Origin: Diplosphaera chodatii
Taxonomy: Eukaryota > Chlorophyta > Trebouxiophyceae > Prasiolales > Stichococcaceae
Direction: 5' to 3'
Assembly: GCA_032358165.1 (NCBI GenBank)
Contig: JAALGY010000032.1
Location: 1,674,001 to 1,738,000, forward strand
DNA length: 64,000 nt
This document shows, piece by piece, positions 1 to 10,665 of this stretch. Within the stretch, counting starts at the first letter, position 1. Each line of letters opens with the position of its first letter. Position numbers and translations under genes: made by a program. The notes beneath the pieces are model-generated. The model saw only the letters and a program-made list of their open reading frames with translations, ran no database searches and had not been told where the DNA came from.

Positions 1-274
1 GCTGTGATTGGCGCAGATTGGCCCCATTAAGTTTTCGCCCATTGGCCGGAAATAGACTTTGGGCAGGCCCACCGAAAGGCAGTCTGACTGAGCGCCCATC
101 TGGTATGTTGGGGACTTGTGGCGTTGTCCCTTCTGGCGGCCTAGTGCAACTAGCTCTGCGGTAGCCCCTTGTCCATGTCTTTGCAGTCTTACACATGCAC
201 CGTCACCACCACTCAACATATCCAGGAAGCATATCCTCCTGCTTAACACGCGGGCTGCGTGGCAGCTGTATCGA

Positions 275-918
275 ATGCCGCAGGGCGCTCTGAAGAAAAA
301 GCCGGGCAAGTCGGGCGCCGCGCAGCTGAAGCAGGGCCGCAAGCGGGTTGCCTCCACTTCACGAGTCACCAAAGTTGGTGGGTACAGAAGTTGACATCAC
401 CAGCATGATGCACGCAGGGGCCTGTGGAAACCAACTGCGGTGCTAAGGGTGCTGGTGAAAGCGTGAATGTGCCATGGCGCCAGTCCGGTCGGCATGACCA
501 TGATGCCATGCGTGCAGGCGCAGGCAAGAAAGACCCCAAGAAGGGCGCTGCTTTGCAGGGATTCAAGGAGTCCAAGGTGTGTAAGCGACGCTGTTGTGTT
601 GTGCCACACTCAGCTGCCATGAGTGCAGATGTATCTTGCAATCCAACTGCGACTCACTAGTTACGACCACACCAATTTGGCACATGCCCAGGAAGTGTCA
701 AAAGCAATCAACAAACGAAACGAGGAGCGCGCCGCAACGCTTGCGCAGCGCAGCAGCCATTCCCACCTGCTGAAACAGAAGGTGAGCATGGCTGGGATGC
801 CACATGCAATCTTGGCGGACGGCTGTACCCGTGCGGCGGCAGCACATCTCAGGGTGCTGAACGTCCGAGTCCGCTTGTGCAGGATCTGAAGGCAAAGGCT
901 GACGATGAGGCCAAGTGA
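275..918 (+). CDS. UPF0390 / DUF2462 small basic protein
   Basis: Four exons join in consistent phase: 275-377, 518-576 (or 524-576), 692-781 and 883-918, giving about 95 residues. The protein starts MPQGALKKKPGKSG, is strongly Lys/Arg-rich, and carries EVSKAINKRNEERAA, which matches the conserved (T)SKAINKKNE core of DUF2462 (Leydig cell tumour 10-kDa homologue family). It ends DLKAKADDEAK. Introns have GT donors (gtgggt, gtgtgt, gtgagc) and AG acceptors. The family consists of small, basic, probably nucleolar proteins of poorly known role; that location is family knowledge, not visible here. The gene converges on the P450. The only doubt is the exon 2 acceptor, where two CAGs six bases apart are both in phase. 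Confidence 0.85.
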
Positions 919-1274
919 TGCAGCTGAAGAAGACAGGTCAGATACAGGCGGGGATGGTCAGATGCAAATGCAGATGTGACAGGGATCGGTCATTGGCGGC
1001 CACTTGTACATGGTCAGGTCTGTGAGCATGTTCAGACCGCCAACGGTGATTGCAGACTGTGATCGGTCTACGTTCTGTCAGGGACTCGGGATAGGACAGA
1101 TGCCACAGGGCCCACGAATATCAGACCTAGAAATAAAAGCGCTGGCAATGTGCCAACCAATTGCTACCAGCTACAAAGAATACCCCAAGCAGCCAAAATT
1201 GGTTCAAGTACACACAAATGTACAGGTGACAAGGTGTACGTTTGTCTCGCCATACCCTGCTTACCAGTGCTCCA
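919..1274. other. Convergent intergenic stretch
   Basis: This lies between the stop of the DUF2462 gene and the stop of the P450. I see no conserved coding segment; it probably holds the two 3' UTRs. The repeated 'gatcggt' and 'tgcag' words look like background. Confidence 0.5.
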
Positions 1275-4200
1275 TCAAGTTTTACGCACCACCAGATCAA
1301 ACCGAGCTGGGCGCAGAGTGATGCGCGGCTCTGCGTCTGGGAAGGTAGCCCCTGGAAGGGGTCGCAACTGGAACTGCTGCAAGATTGCCGCAAGCACTAG
1401 CACGTTCTCCATCATCGCGAACCCTGCACCATGAGGAGTAGGCCAACATGTACGCAATTCAGACATCACGGCTGCATGGACCCGGTTGGAGAATCTGACC
1501 GCCACTCAACACCGACCATCAGACTGAAGGCAGTGATGCCGAGCCTCCAGCTGTGTGCCTACCTGTGCCGATGCAATTGCGCGGCCCGGCGCCGAACGGC
1601 ACGAAGCAGTCGTTGTGCCCCATGCCCGCGAGCGCCTGCCGTGACAGGCTCTGCCCATCAGGCGGCCCCGACCCCGCCGGTGGTAGCCACCGCTCGGGAA
1701 CAAAGTCCTGCGCCAGCTCCCAGCGGCTGGCATCGCGGTGCATCACAAAGGGGCTGATCAGCATCGTCGTGCCTGTGCAAGCGCACAGTTGAGCCCTTCA
1801 AAATCCACTTGACAGGATGCAGCCCTTTGTCTGTGACTCGAGATTCAAGTGAGAGATTGCCTCAGAAACAGCAGGCTGCGCACCCTGTGACACCGTGAAG
1901 CCACCAAGAGACACTGCCTGTGACGCGCAGCGGCCGACAATGTATGCTGGTGGGCGCAAACGCATCGTCTCAAGGACAACTGCCTCGAGGAAGCGCAGCG
2001 AGCTGCAAACATCGACCAACGCTGGTGGTGGTTGCCTGCACGATTTGATGTGCAGAAGCACCGTCACAGTGCTGATCGCATGACACCGCCGGAGCTCACC
2101 CAAAGTCGTCTGCACCAGGCATCCTGCCGCCCAAGACAGCGTGAACCTCAGCAGCTGCAGCGTCCTGAGCCGCAGGGTGGTGAGCCAGGAATGCCACTGC
2201 CCAGGCCAGCAGGATTGCTGACGTCTCCTGCAACATCCTTAATACGTCACTATGACGTGTGACAGACATCAACATGACAGTGCATTGTGCTGCCTTTTAG
2301 CCACATTCAGGCAATCAGATATGCCCCACCTGGCCAGCCACCAGTAACGTCATACACTCGTCACGCAGTTGTTCATCAGCCATGCCAGTGCCCTCCTCAT
2401 CCCGAGCAATGAGCAAGTTGTCCAGCAGGTCCTGCACACGTCATCTGATGCGCACGTCACCCACTTGAAGAGGCACGAAGCAGGAACAGCAGCATGCACA
2501 TGCATCTGCCTGCTGCCACGGGCAGGTGTTGGAGAGTGCATGGGTCTCCAGACAGGGCCTTGCATCAGTATCAAAGTTTTTGGTTGTATTTTGCTGTCAG
2601 CACACAGCTGTGCTGTGCTCAAGCAAAGAGGTTTCTGTCATCATCTGCAAGGCTGCTGCTGCTGCTAAAGTAGCACATAATTCCCAGTGCACCCAAGCTG
2701 GAAGAAACCTCCAACAAGTTGAATACCTGATCATCTGATGGCAGTTTGTCACCTCAGTCGAGAGTCACCTGCGGAGCGCGTTCCTCCCTAGCGAGCTCAC
2801 TGCGACGTGTGCGAATCAGGTCGTAGATGACCCCATCCAGTTGGCTGACGGCTGCGGAGTACGCCAGGTTGGACGGCGTTGGCAGCCACTCCGGCAGGCT
2901 GAAGCCTGCTGCGGTGCGGTCCGCAAAGAACCGAAATGCCAGCGCAATCGATTCTGCAGGCAACACAGCAACAGCGGTCAATGGCGGCTGCCTTGATATC
3001 TTTAGGGCTCTGGAGGCGGTATGTGTGCAACATGCGTGCGCATGTTGGCCCTGAGTAACCCGGCGTAGGCGTGACAAGCTGTGCGCAAGGGCCTCACCTG
3101 ACACACGGCGCGCCTGGCGGCTGTCCACGGTTGCGCCAAACAGGGCGCCCACCGTGATGCGCAGCGTCAAGTCGTTGAAGTCTGAGTACACATCGCGCCT
3201 GCCGTCCTGCCGCCATATGCGCATCAGCATGTCCTGCGTTGCCGCTGACATTGCCTGCAGAAAGCAGAGCGCTACTGAGCGTGTCAATGCCATGCAGCCA
3301 CTGACCTCTGCATCGTGAGCAGCCAACATGATGGTGTACTATGCTGGTAGGCCACCTCTGCATACGAGGCGACTGCGGCCGCCCGGAAGGCCGGGTTGGA
3401 CAGCTGCCGCTGGCGCCGCCACACTGGCCCATCGCTAACCAGCAGCCCATTGCCTGCGAGCTGGCTACCAGGAAAGAACGCCGTGCCCTCCTGCAGCATG
3501 TTGCCTGACTTTGATCAGCAATGAGTGCCACGATGAGCGCAGAGAGCATGGTGCGCTGTCAAAGGCTGTGCAACACATAGGCGAATGCATTGAAATGCGC
3601 ACCTTCACAAACACAGAAGCCCTGTCAACCATCACGTCCTTCGCTACCGCTGGATCACTGACCAGCACCACGTACTCGCCACCCAGCACCAGACCCGCTA
3701 CGCCGCCATATGTTGCGGTCGTTCGTTCCAGGAATGCCAGCGGGTCAGCCAGCATGCTCGGCGCTGCGTCACCTGCCGGGCCTGCATGAAGGCTTTACAG
3801 GTTATGGCCACCACCTGTTATGGGCCCTCTCAGGACGTGTCAGCCGTGCATCCTGCTGCACACGATTGACATCAGCCAGAGCGCCCTGAGTGCAATGCAA
3901 GTGGCAATCGCAGCGAGATCAGACCTGGCGGAAAGCCGGGTGGCCGCGGCTGCACTCCCCTCTGCACACGCTGCACAGCGTCCTGGGCAGTCCGCTGCCA
4001 TGCGAGTACGCTGTCGTTGAGCTGGTCGACACCTGTACCATTGCGCAGCATCTCATTGCCACCGCCCGCCTCTTTAAAGTATCCGACATGATGCAGAGAT
4101 TTGCGGCCACACACCTGAGCGAGCGATGTTGGCCCAGGGGCTGACAGAGCTGCCATCTGGGCGTGTACGCCTTGCACCATCGCGTGGCACCGGCGCAGGT

Positions 4201-4313
4201 GTCGTCCGCTTGGACGCAGGCGCACTGCTGACTCTCGTCAGACTGCCTGTCGCATTGCTACGCACAGCCGGCGCCGCTGTGTCAGGCGGTAGAGCACGCA
4301 TGAGTACCACCAA
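1275..4313 (-). CDS. Cytochrome P450, CYP97-like, with organelle presequence
   Basis: Eleven exons fit in phase: 4313-4115, 4032-3925, 3781-3603, 3490-3356, 3254-3098, 2953-2769, 2431-2330, 2227-2100, 2035-1884, 1772-1563 and 1423-1275. Together they encode 567 residues. The N-terminus is rich in Ser, Ala, Arg and Pro, like a plastid transit peptide. A proline hinge ([11 protein letters not shown]) follows. Helix C reads [17 protein letters not shown]. The I-helix reads [12 protein letters not shown], the AGxET form typical of CYP97. The K-helix ExxR is in [14 protein letters not shown], and the haem loop is [11 protein letters not shown] with its Cys ligand. CYP97 enzymes hydroxylate carotenoid rings in plastids; the CYP97-like call rests on the I-helix and overall pattern, so the substrate is inference. 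No break or missing catalytic residue is seen. It is divergent from the SMN-like gene. Confidence 0.92.
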
Positions 4314-4997
4314 GAAGTGCGGGCGGCTTTACGCGATCATGGCTGCATGTGTGCTGTAGACCGCATGCGCAAGTGGCTGCTCTGAACCCCGCTACGCTGC
4401 GACCGCAGGAATGCACTTAGCCGACATGCATTGGCGCAGCTGCTTAAATGAATGCGAGCATGGTGCCCCGTCAGCGAATCATATGGCATAAAGTAAGTGT
4501 TGAAGTGAGCAGCGTTGAACCGCGCGCTCGCTATTAGTATGCCATCATGCACGTCATGCATGCCCCCGGCATGTCGAGTACCCGGCCCCTGGAAACCCGC
4601 ATTGCTCATGCCGCAAACCTACAAAAGAGAGATTATATTGAAATCATCTTGCTCCAGGTCGAAGTCGATCGCACCTGATCTGCTCGGCACCCCGGCTGGC
4701 CACCTGCACAACCTGTGCTGCAGCGCACCGCCCAGACTGCGGCAATAGCAGTGTTTTGCTGAGCAGCCTCGACTTCGACGACCGCCCAGCATGGACGCTG
4801 ACCCCATCTTGAGGTGATAGCATGAGAGATGTGACGCCATGTGTATTGTCTCACACCAGCAGGATATTGAAGAAGGGCGCCAGTGCTGCCACCGCAGGGT
4901 GTTTGGCAAGGCGACAGACTCCCACAGGGCCATGCAATCGTCTGCTGGGGTCCCAGCAGCAGTCTGCCACGGCCCGTCAGCCCACGACGACGACAGA
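4314..4997. other. Divergent promoter region, P450 / SMN-like
   Basis: About 680 bases separate the P450 start from the first supported codon of the SMN-like gene. The missing N-terminal exon(s) of the SMN-like protein may lie here, but no segment matches the expected WDD-type Gemin2-binding helix. A long minus-strand open frame across 4619-5316 is antisense and has no family resemblance. Confidence 0.4.
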
Positions 4998-6128
4998 ATG
5001 CATAGTGGAGCCCAGGAGCGGCCTGAGCCGCCCAGAGCAGATGATGCCGATGGCATGGTGCTGCCTCTGCCGGCCCCTCGGCGGCGCTTCGCGCACCACG
5101 GCTATCAGGCGGCAAGGCAGGAGCTCGAAGACTGGCGACATGCCGGTGAACAGGCACAGCGTGTGTGAGTGTTTGGTCAGCACTGGACCTGATCCCGGTC
5201 TCTGGGATTTGACAGCATCCTTCTGTGTTGCCATTGACCACTTTCTGCTGTGGCGCAGCTGCTTCCGAGGCAGCCGAGGCACAGGAGGGAGCAGGCGCTG
5301 CGGCATCAGCGCCCATGCAGGCACCATCTCCCCAGCGTGATGCCGATGCCAGCGCAGTGGCGGTTGCTGAGCACGCAGCAAAGCTTGCATGGCAGCAGGC
5401 TGCGCAGGCGGCACAGCTGGCTGCAGGACAGCAGGCTGGTCATGCAGCAGGTGCGCAATCACGGGGAATGCTGCACGTTCCTTTGTTCACAACTGCTCTG
5501 TCCAGGGTGACGCATTCGGCATCGCAGATGTTGCGTCCATACCTGGTGCATGTCAACAGGAAGGTGGTTTGCGCAGCTGCTGCACCTGCGCTGGAGTCAG
5601 ATCCACCCACCTGCTAGCATGTGGAGCTTCATCGTGCAGCTGCAGCCTACATCACAGGGCCCTTGGCATGCGCAGGCAGCTGGCTCTTTCCACCCTGGGC
5701 CGAAGTTGGACAGGAGCCGCCTCCGCAGCCGCCGCCGCCTCCCAGCTTTGCGCTGGCTGAGTGCGGGGGCGCCTCCACCGTGCGGCAGTCTCCAGGGAGC
5801 TCAACCTGGGACACTTCAATGAAGGCTTCGGCTGCTGCTCACCGCCCTCATGGGTTGCAGGTATGGGCACTCATTGCTCACTGACACCATCGATAGTTGG
5901 TGCGGAAGTCGACAGAACTCCCCTTCGCCAACCTCGCCTGTAATATGCTGCTATCTACAAACTGTATGTTGACTGATCCTGTAGGAGACTGAAGTTGCAG
6001 CTGGCACGCTGCCTGAAGATGATGGTTTGTCGGGTCTGCTGTCGGCATGGTACAAGGCTGGCTATGAAACTGGGCGGTACAATGAGCGGAGGCTGCAACA
6101 TGCACGCATGCCGCAATCAGTCAATTGA
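4998..6128 (+). CDS. Survival of motor neuron (SMN)-like protein
   Basis: The last exon (5985-6128) encodes DGLSGLLSAWYKAGYETGRY, a textbook SMN YG-box used for helical oligomerisation in SMN-Gemin complexes that load Sm rings onto spliceosomal snRNAs. Upstream exons in matching phase are 5676-5860, encoding SWLFPPWAEVGQEPPPQPPPPP (comparable with the Pro-rich stretch before the YG-box of animal SMN), and 5259-5450, an Ala/Gln-rich segment. A tentative first exon is 4998-5160. This gives about 227 residues. No Tudor domain and no clear Gemin2-binding helix are visible, so either the true 5' exons are missing from my model or this is a reduced SMN. The acceptor of the Pro-rich exon has three in-phase options (after 5638, 5657 or 5675). 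The C-terminal assignment is strong, the N-terminus weak. Confidence 0.72.
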
Positions 6129-6438
6129 TGCACTATAGGTCAGGTTCATCAGGTGCTCTGCCATTGCAGTGTTTCAGCTTTCATCGGCAACAGTGGCATG
6201 ACCTTTTATGCATGTCCTCATGCTGGGGTTTCAGATGTGCTGCTGTTGCAAGAGGTCTCAGTCCTCCTATCGGCCCTACTTTCATGACCAGTAAACCTCG
6301 AGCAGGTGCGAAAACCAAAACCTAAACACCTTCGTCGCTGCCATTTCCACGAGTCCTTAGGATGCTCTACACTTGACAAACACTCTGAAGTCTCTCCTTT
6401 CCCTTTATCTTCTTCATTTGCGGCTGTTGCGGCAGCGC
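6129..6438. other. Convergent 3' intergenic stretch
   Basis: This lies between the stops of the SMN-like and GH125 genes. It is relatively AT- and pyrimidine-rich (for example the ctctcctttccctttatcttcttc run near 6391) and has no coding signal, as expected for paired 3' UTRs. Confidence 0.4.
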
Positions 6439-9400
6439 TCAGCCGACTGCAGCGTCCTGAAGAGGAACGTCCCAGCCATCCCCAAACCCTTCCCCGTGCG
6501 TCTTGTCAACCCACAGGTGCTTGATGGCTGCCTCCAAACTGACAAAGTCCGCTAATACGCCTGCTTCAGCTCCCATCTGTGCCAACACAAATCCATGCGG
6601 AAACTTCAAACTGCGACATTCCTGCAAGTATATGTTTCTGCTGTCGTCACATCCAACGGCAGGCAAGCAGCTGTGGCATCTCGTGTCCCTCAGTCCCACC
6701 TGAGAGTTCTCAGGCTGCGGCGGTTCAGCAGGATCAGGCGCTGCGCCGCAGTCAAATCCCAGCGTGTTCTCCACTGCCACGACCAGCATTGCGTTGGCCC
6801 ACTCAAACCATGGCCGCGTGCACCGCATGCCCAGCTGCACATCATGCAGCAAGCTCTTGCAGGCTTCGGTGGTTCACGAGGGGTCAAAGATTTTTGCGTC
6901 GCGCAGTGTGGTTGCCACTCTGAAAGGCTTTGAAGGCGCAGCTTGGAGTGCCAGCTGCGAATAGCATGAGCACGAGCAGGCGTACCTCGTCTGTCACATC
7001 GATGCTTTCATGCATGAGGCCGTTCCCACACTGCGCCCCCAGCGCCCAGCGCAGCAGCTTTGCACGGCGCGCGGCGTTGGCAGTCGACACCGCTTCCACC
7101 ATCCACGACAGCGGCCACACATAGTTTGCAGGCGTGTGGGTGGATCCCAATCCCTCCCTGCTGGGGCCTGCAATATGGTTGAGGCAAGACGTGAAGGGCC
7201 TCACGAACTCTGTGCCGAGTTTTGAAGCGTTCCTTTGCCCCTGTAGTCGGCCAGTGACTGGGTGATTGATGGCAAGATTGCAATGTGCAAAGCGGACACA
7301 TGCAAACTATCATGTGTGTCGTCATGACAAGCAACTACACCTGCAAAGTAAAATGGGTTCTCCGAGACGCTCAGCAGCCGCGCGCGAGTGGCCTCATAGA
7401 TGGGAGCATCCAGCGGGCTGTAGCCCAGCAGTGGCGCAGCCAGCAGGCTGGGCACGTTGGGGTCGTCAGTGTCGGACAGGGAGTTGCCGCGGCCGTCCAC
7501 CTCGTACGCGTACACAAGGACGCCATCTTCGGTGCTGACAACGCCGTGCTGCTCGATGCCATCTCTGCACGATGCCAGTGCACAACGTGGTGCAGACTGT
7601 GAGCGCGCTGTACGCTGCGCGTACGCACTTGACCAGTACCTCACGCAAGTCCTGGGGCAATGTCACCATCTCTTCCTTCTGCGATGCACCTGCAACAGCA
7701 TGTAGGCATGGTGCACCTGATGGTGGTGGACAGATCAAGCATGAGCGCCTCCAAGGCGTCGTCCTGCCAGTACTGCGCGTTCAGAGCACGGGCCCGCTGG
7801 ATGGCCGCCCATGCATACATGTTGCCAGGAATGTTGAAGCCATAGGTGTTCTGGTCGTCACTGGGCCGGAAGCCGCTCCAGATCATGCCTGCACATATGC
7901 ATTGCTTGTGTCGACCTTTGACATAGGCTGGTGTTGTGGGAGGCTACATACTGTTTTGACCCTGCACTCTGCAAGGTTCTTCCCTGCTGTCCTGCCTCTT
8001 TGCAAAACTCAGCATTCAGCAACCCTCACCTGTATAGTTGCTCTCTGGGCCCACACCGCCACGCGGCAGCTCAGCGTACCGGTAGGTGGACCGCTCTTCA
8101 TGCCAACGCTCCGCTGCCCAGGTGCGCAGCTGCAACTCCACCGCACTGTAGATCTGCGGCGGCACCGCGGGTTGTAGCTGCTGTTATTTGCCTTTGACAT
8201 GCTACTGATGCGCATATGTGCCCGAGCTCGCCAGCCTGTGTGCAATGCACGTGTGCAAAATGATTGCCATGTGTGTCACCATGACGAGGCGCTCACCAGT
8301 GGGTTCCGAAGCAGTTTGCCTGGGCGGCGGATGCCAGGCGTAACTGCAAAGTTCCACAGCAAGCCAATAAAGTATGCGCCCGAGTCCAGTTCGTAGTTGC
8401 GGGTGCCGACAAACCCGGCGCGGCCTGTGGTCATGCACAACAACCTTGTGTGCATCTCCATGCAGCAACCTGCATGGTGTACAGCATGCCTGCAACACTG
8501 CTCTCCCGATTCTGCCATGCACCTAGGCCCCGCAGCTGCTTGGACGTCCATTCCTCCGACTTCTGCCATCGCGGTCTGAAGGAGTTTGCATATGGATCCT
8601 GCCAGTGGGGCACGATCATATGTAGGAAGCAGCAAACCAGTGGTGCCGGTGCAACGAAGCAGTCTCAGAATCCAGAGATGATGCCAGTGCGACCATGAAC
8701 CACCTGCAGCACATAGTACGCTTGTGTGCGCACGATGCCCTCGAGCAACACCCGTAGCAACGGATGCTGCTTCACCCTGGGGAAGTAGATCGCTGCCTGA
8801 ACCGCAGAGTCCCGAATCCACTGCAGTCACAAGCCCGACATTTAGCTGGTGCATCCTGTTGTGAGCGCACAGTCACACGATGTGCTTTGCAGACCCGTTT
8901 TAATCTGTGAACAAGTCGCACCATCTCGTCAATGTCCCCAGTTGCTGCAAGCAGCAAGCGTACGTGTGAACACCTCATCTCACCACACACCACCACTCCT
9001 GCCTCGTGCAACAAACAATTCTCGATGCAGATGGCAGTGCGCACCAACATATGTGGTGCGGCCGATACCATGCGCACGCACACAGGTTTGCAAGGTGTGC
9101 CACAGGCAGCGGCGGCACAGAAACTTGAGCTGTAATATCTCCTCCGTTGAGAGCAAACCCGAAAGCTCCCTGCCCAGACACACGGACGTTTGATGTCTGA
9201 CGCTGAGGGTGTCAAACCTTTAGATACTCGACATCAGTGTGTCACATGCTGATGTGCTCGCACTCACCTGACAAGGGTCTGATTCCTCTTATACTCTCTG
9301 CCACTGGCCCAAACCTCTGGGTTACCTGATGGCCTGTAACATTGACACGCAGCAGACACTGTTTGACCGAAGCAGTACGCGCAATGACGAGCCACAGGTG

Positions 9401-9615
9401 CCACAAGGATGACGACAATCATCAGGGAGCGGGTTGCACCTGTCAGCCTGCAGTGCGGCAGAGCGGCGCTCAAACTCGGCATCTCGCCACCGGCGCAGCA
9501 GCCCCGCCCCACCCTTGCAGGTAGATATGGTGATCAGCACCGCGAACAGCAGGATGGGCAGCCCGATGGGCAGCCGCTTTGCCCTGCGGCCGTGATGCAG
9601 CGGTTCTGGGGTCAT
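6439..9615 (-). CDS. GH125 exo-alpha-1,6-mannosidase, type II membrane or secreted
   Basis: Exons spell the GH125 family (fungal MUG157, clostridial exo-alpha-1,6-mannosidase). The first exon (9615 to about 9440) has a basic start then the hydrophobic run LPIGLPILLFAVLITIST, a signal anchor. Next come GDIDEM joined to WIRDSAVQAAIYFPRVKQ (8820-8704), DPYANSFRPRWQKSEEW (8598-8523), TRNYELDSGAYFIGLLWN (8424-8297), WSGFRPSDDQNTYGFN (about 7886 down), GLGSTHTPANYVWPLSWM with GNGLMHESIDV (to 6986), and TRPWFEWANAML (from 6834). RPSDD and MHES carry the Asp and Glu that family structures identify as general acid and base. After the domain an extra tail of about 80 residues runs to 6439, probably across an in-frame intron (acceptor near 6628). 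Exons between the anchor and 9200 are not fully resolved. It is divergent from the GH38 gene. Confidence 0.88.
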
Positions 9616-10665
9616 TCCCCATGCTCATGCCTGCCCATGACGTCTGCGCCTGCACTGCTGCGGTGTGGACATGTTGCTCGCTGTCCCTGGGCTTGAGGGC
9701 CGCGAGGCAATGCTCAGAATCATCAAACGTGTCCCAAAGATGCTCACATGCTGCACAAACAACGACTGGGTGAATGAGCACTTCACTCTTGATCACCCTG
9801 CCAGTGATGCCATGTGCTCAGCCCATCTTGTTGGCAGCACGTGCCATACATGGTGTTGATGATTGCACAAGCCGATCGTTGTAGAGGAGACCGCTACGAA
9901 GCGGTAAAGTGAAGAGTGAAGGTGCAAAAATGCAAACGGGGTGTCCGCGGGTGTGTCATGCTGCATGCATGACTCATGCATGGTACAGTTTGAGACTCGT
10001 ATACGTCCAGCCTTGGCAGGGGCAGGGCAGCTTAAGGGGGTCAGTGCACATCCAGATCTTGCTGATTAACGTCTTGGCGATGTGTTTGTAGTCACAAAGC
10101 TGGCCACTGGGAAGGTCCACCAAGGTCTCACGCAGGCCCCATGTGACTCAGCGCTCCACATCGTCCAAAGCCAGAACTGGATCCGGCGGCCCGGTAAGCC
10201 ATAATGCTGACCCCGTCACGAGAACGAATAAGTATCAGCGTCGGCAGGCTACCCTCATGACATGGCTGTACTGCACGGCTTTAACAAAATATCCATTAGC
10301 CTTGGGTTCTGTTGGAAGATGCTACCTGGTGCAGCGACATGACAGCAGGCATTGTAAGGCTTCATTGACGTCCAATCGTGTACGTTAACGTACTAGTTTG
10401 CACCACGTCGTGGCAGCAGCCTCGCGCAAGTTCTGACGCTACCCTGTGCCAGTTGCGCACCGCTCAACTAGCGGTACTGTTGTGCGGACGCTTGCGGCAA
10501 TATGGCAGCGCGAAACCAAAGCAAAGCCCTGTCCAATGGGTACGTCAGGTTTATTGCTCACTTGCGGCAGCATGCTGTCGTTGCTGTCGCTGGCATGGCA
10601 AGCATTATGGACGGCGCACTGAGGTCATCTGTTCACGGTGCAGGCGCAGGGCGGAATGGGCATTG
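9616..10665. promoter_or_regulatory. Shared divergent promoter region of GH125 and GH38
   Basis: About 1 kb lies between the two mannosidase starts. It contains a perfect 14-bp palindrome at 10380-10393. A good donor (cccg|gtaagcc near 10192) hints that a 5' non-coding or short coding exon of the GH38 transcript may lie here. No convincing protein-coding segment is seen. Confidence 0.45.
10380..10393. promoter_or_regulatory. 14-bp perfect palindrome with two GTAC cores
   Basis: GTACGTTAACGTAC is its own reverse complement. GTAC is the established core recognised by SBP-domain proteins, including copper-response elements bound by algal CRR1. A dyad of two cores 6 bp apart in a divergent promoter is suggestive, but function is inference. 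Confidence 0.4.

Noticed and set aside
4633..5316. 227-codon minus-strand open frame
   Set aside because: It is antisense to the SMN-like exons, has no recognisable motif, and reads as GC-biased low complexity. The plus strand carries the phased exons.
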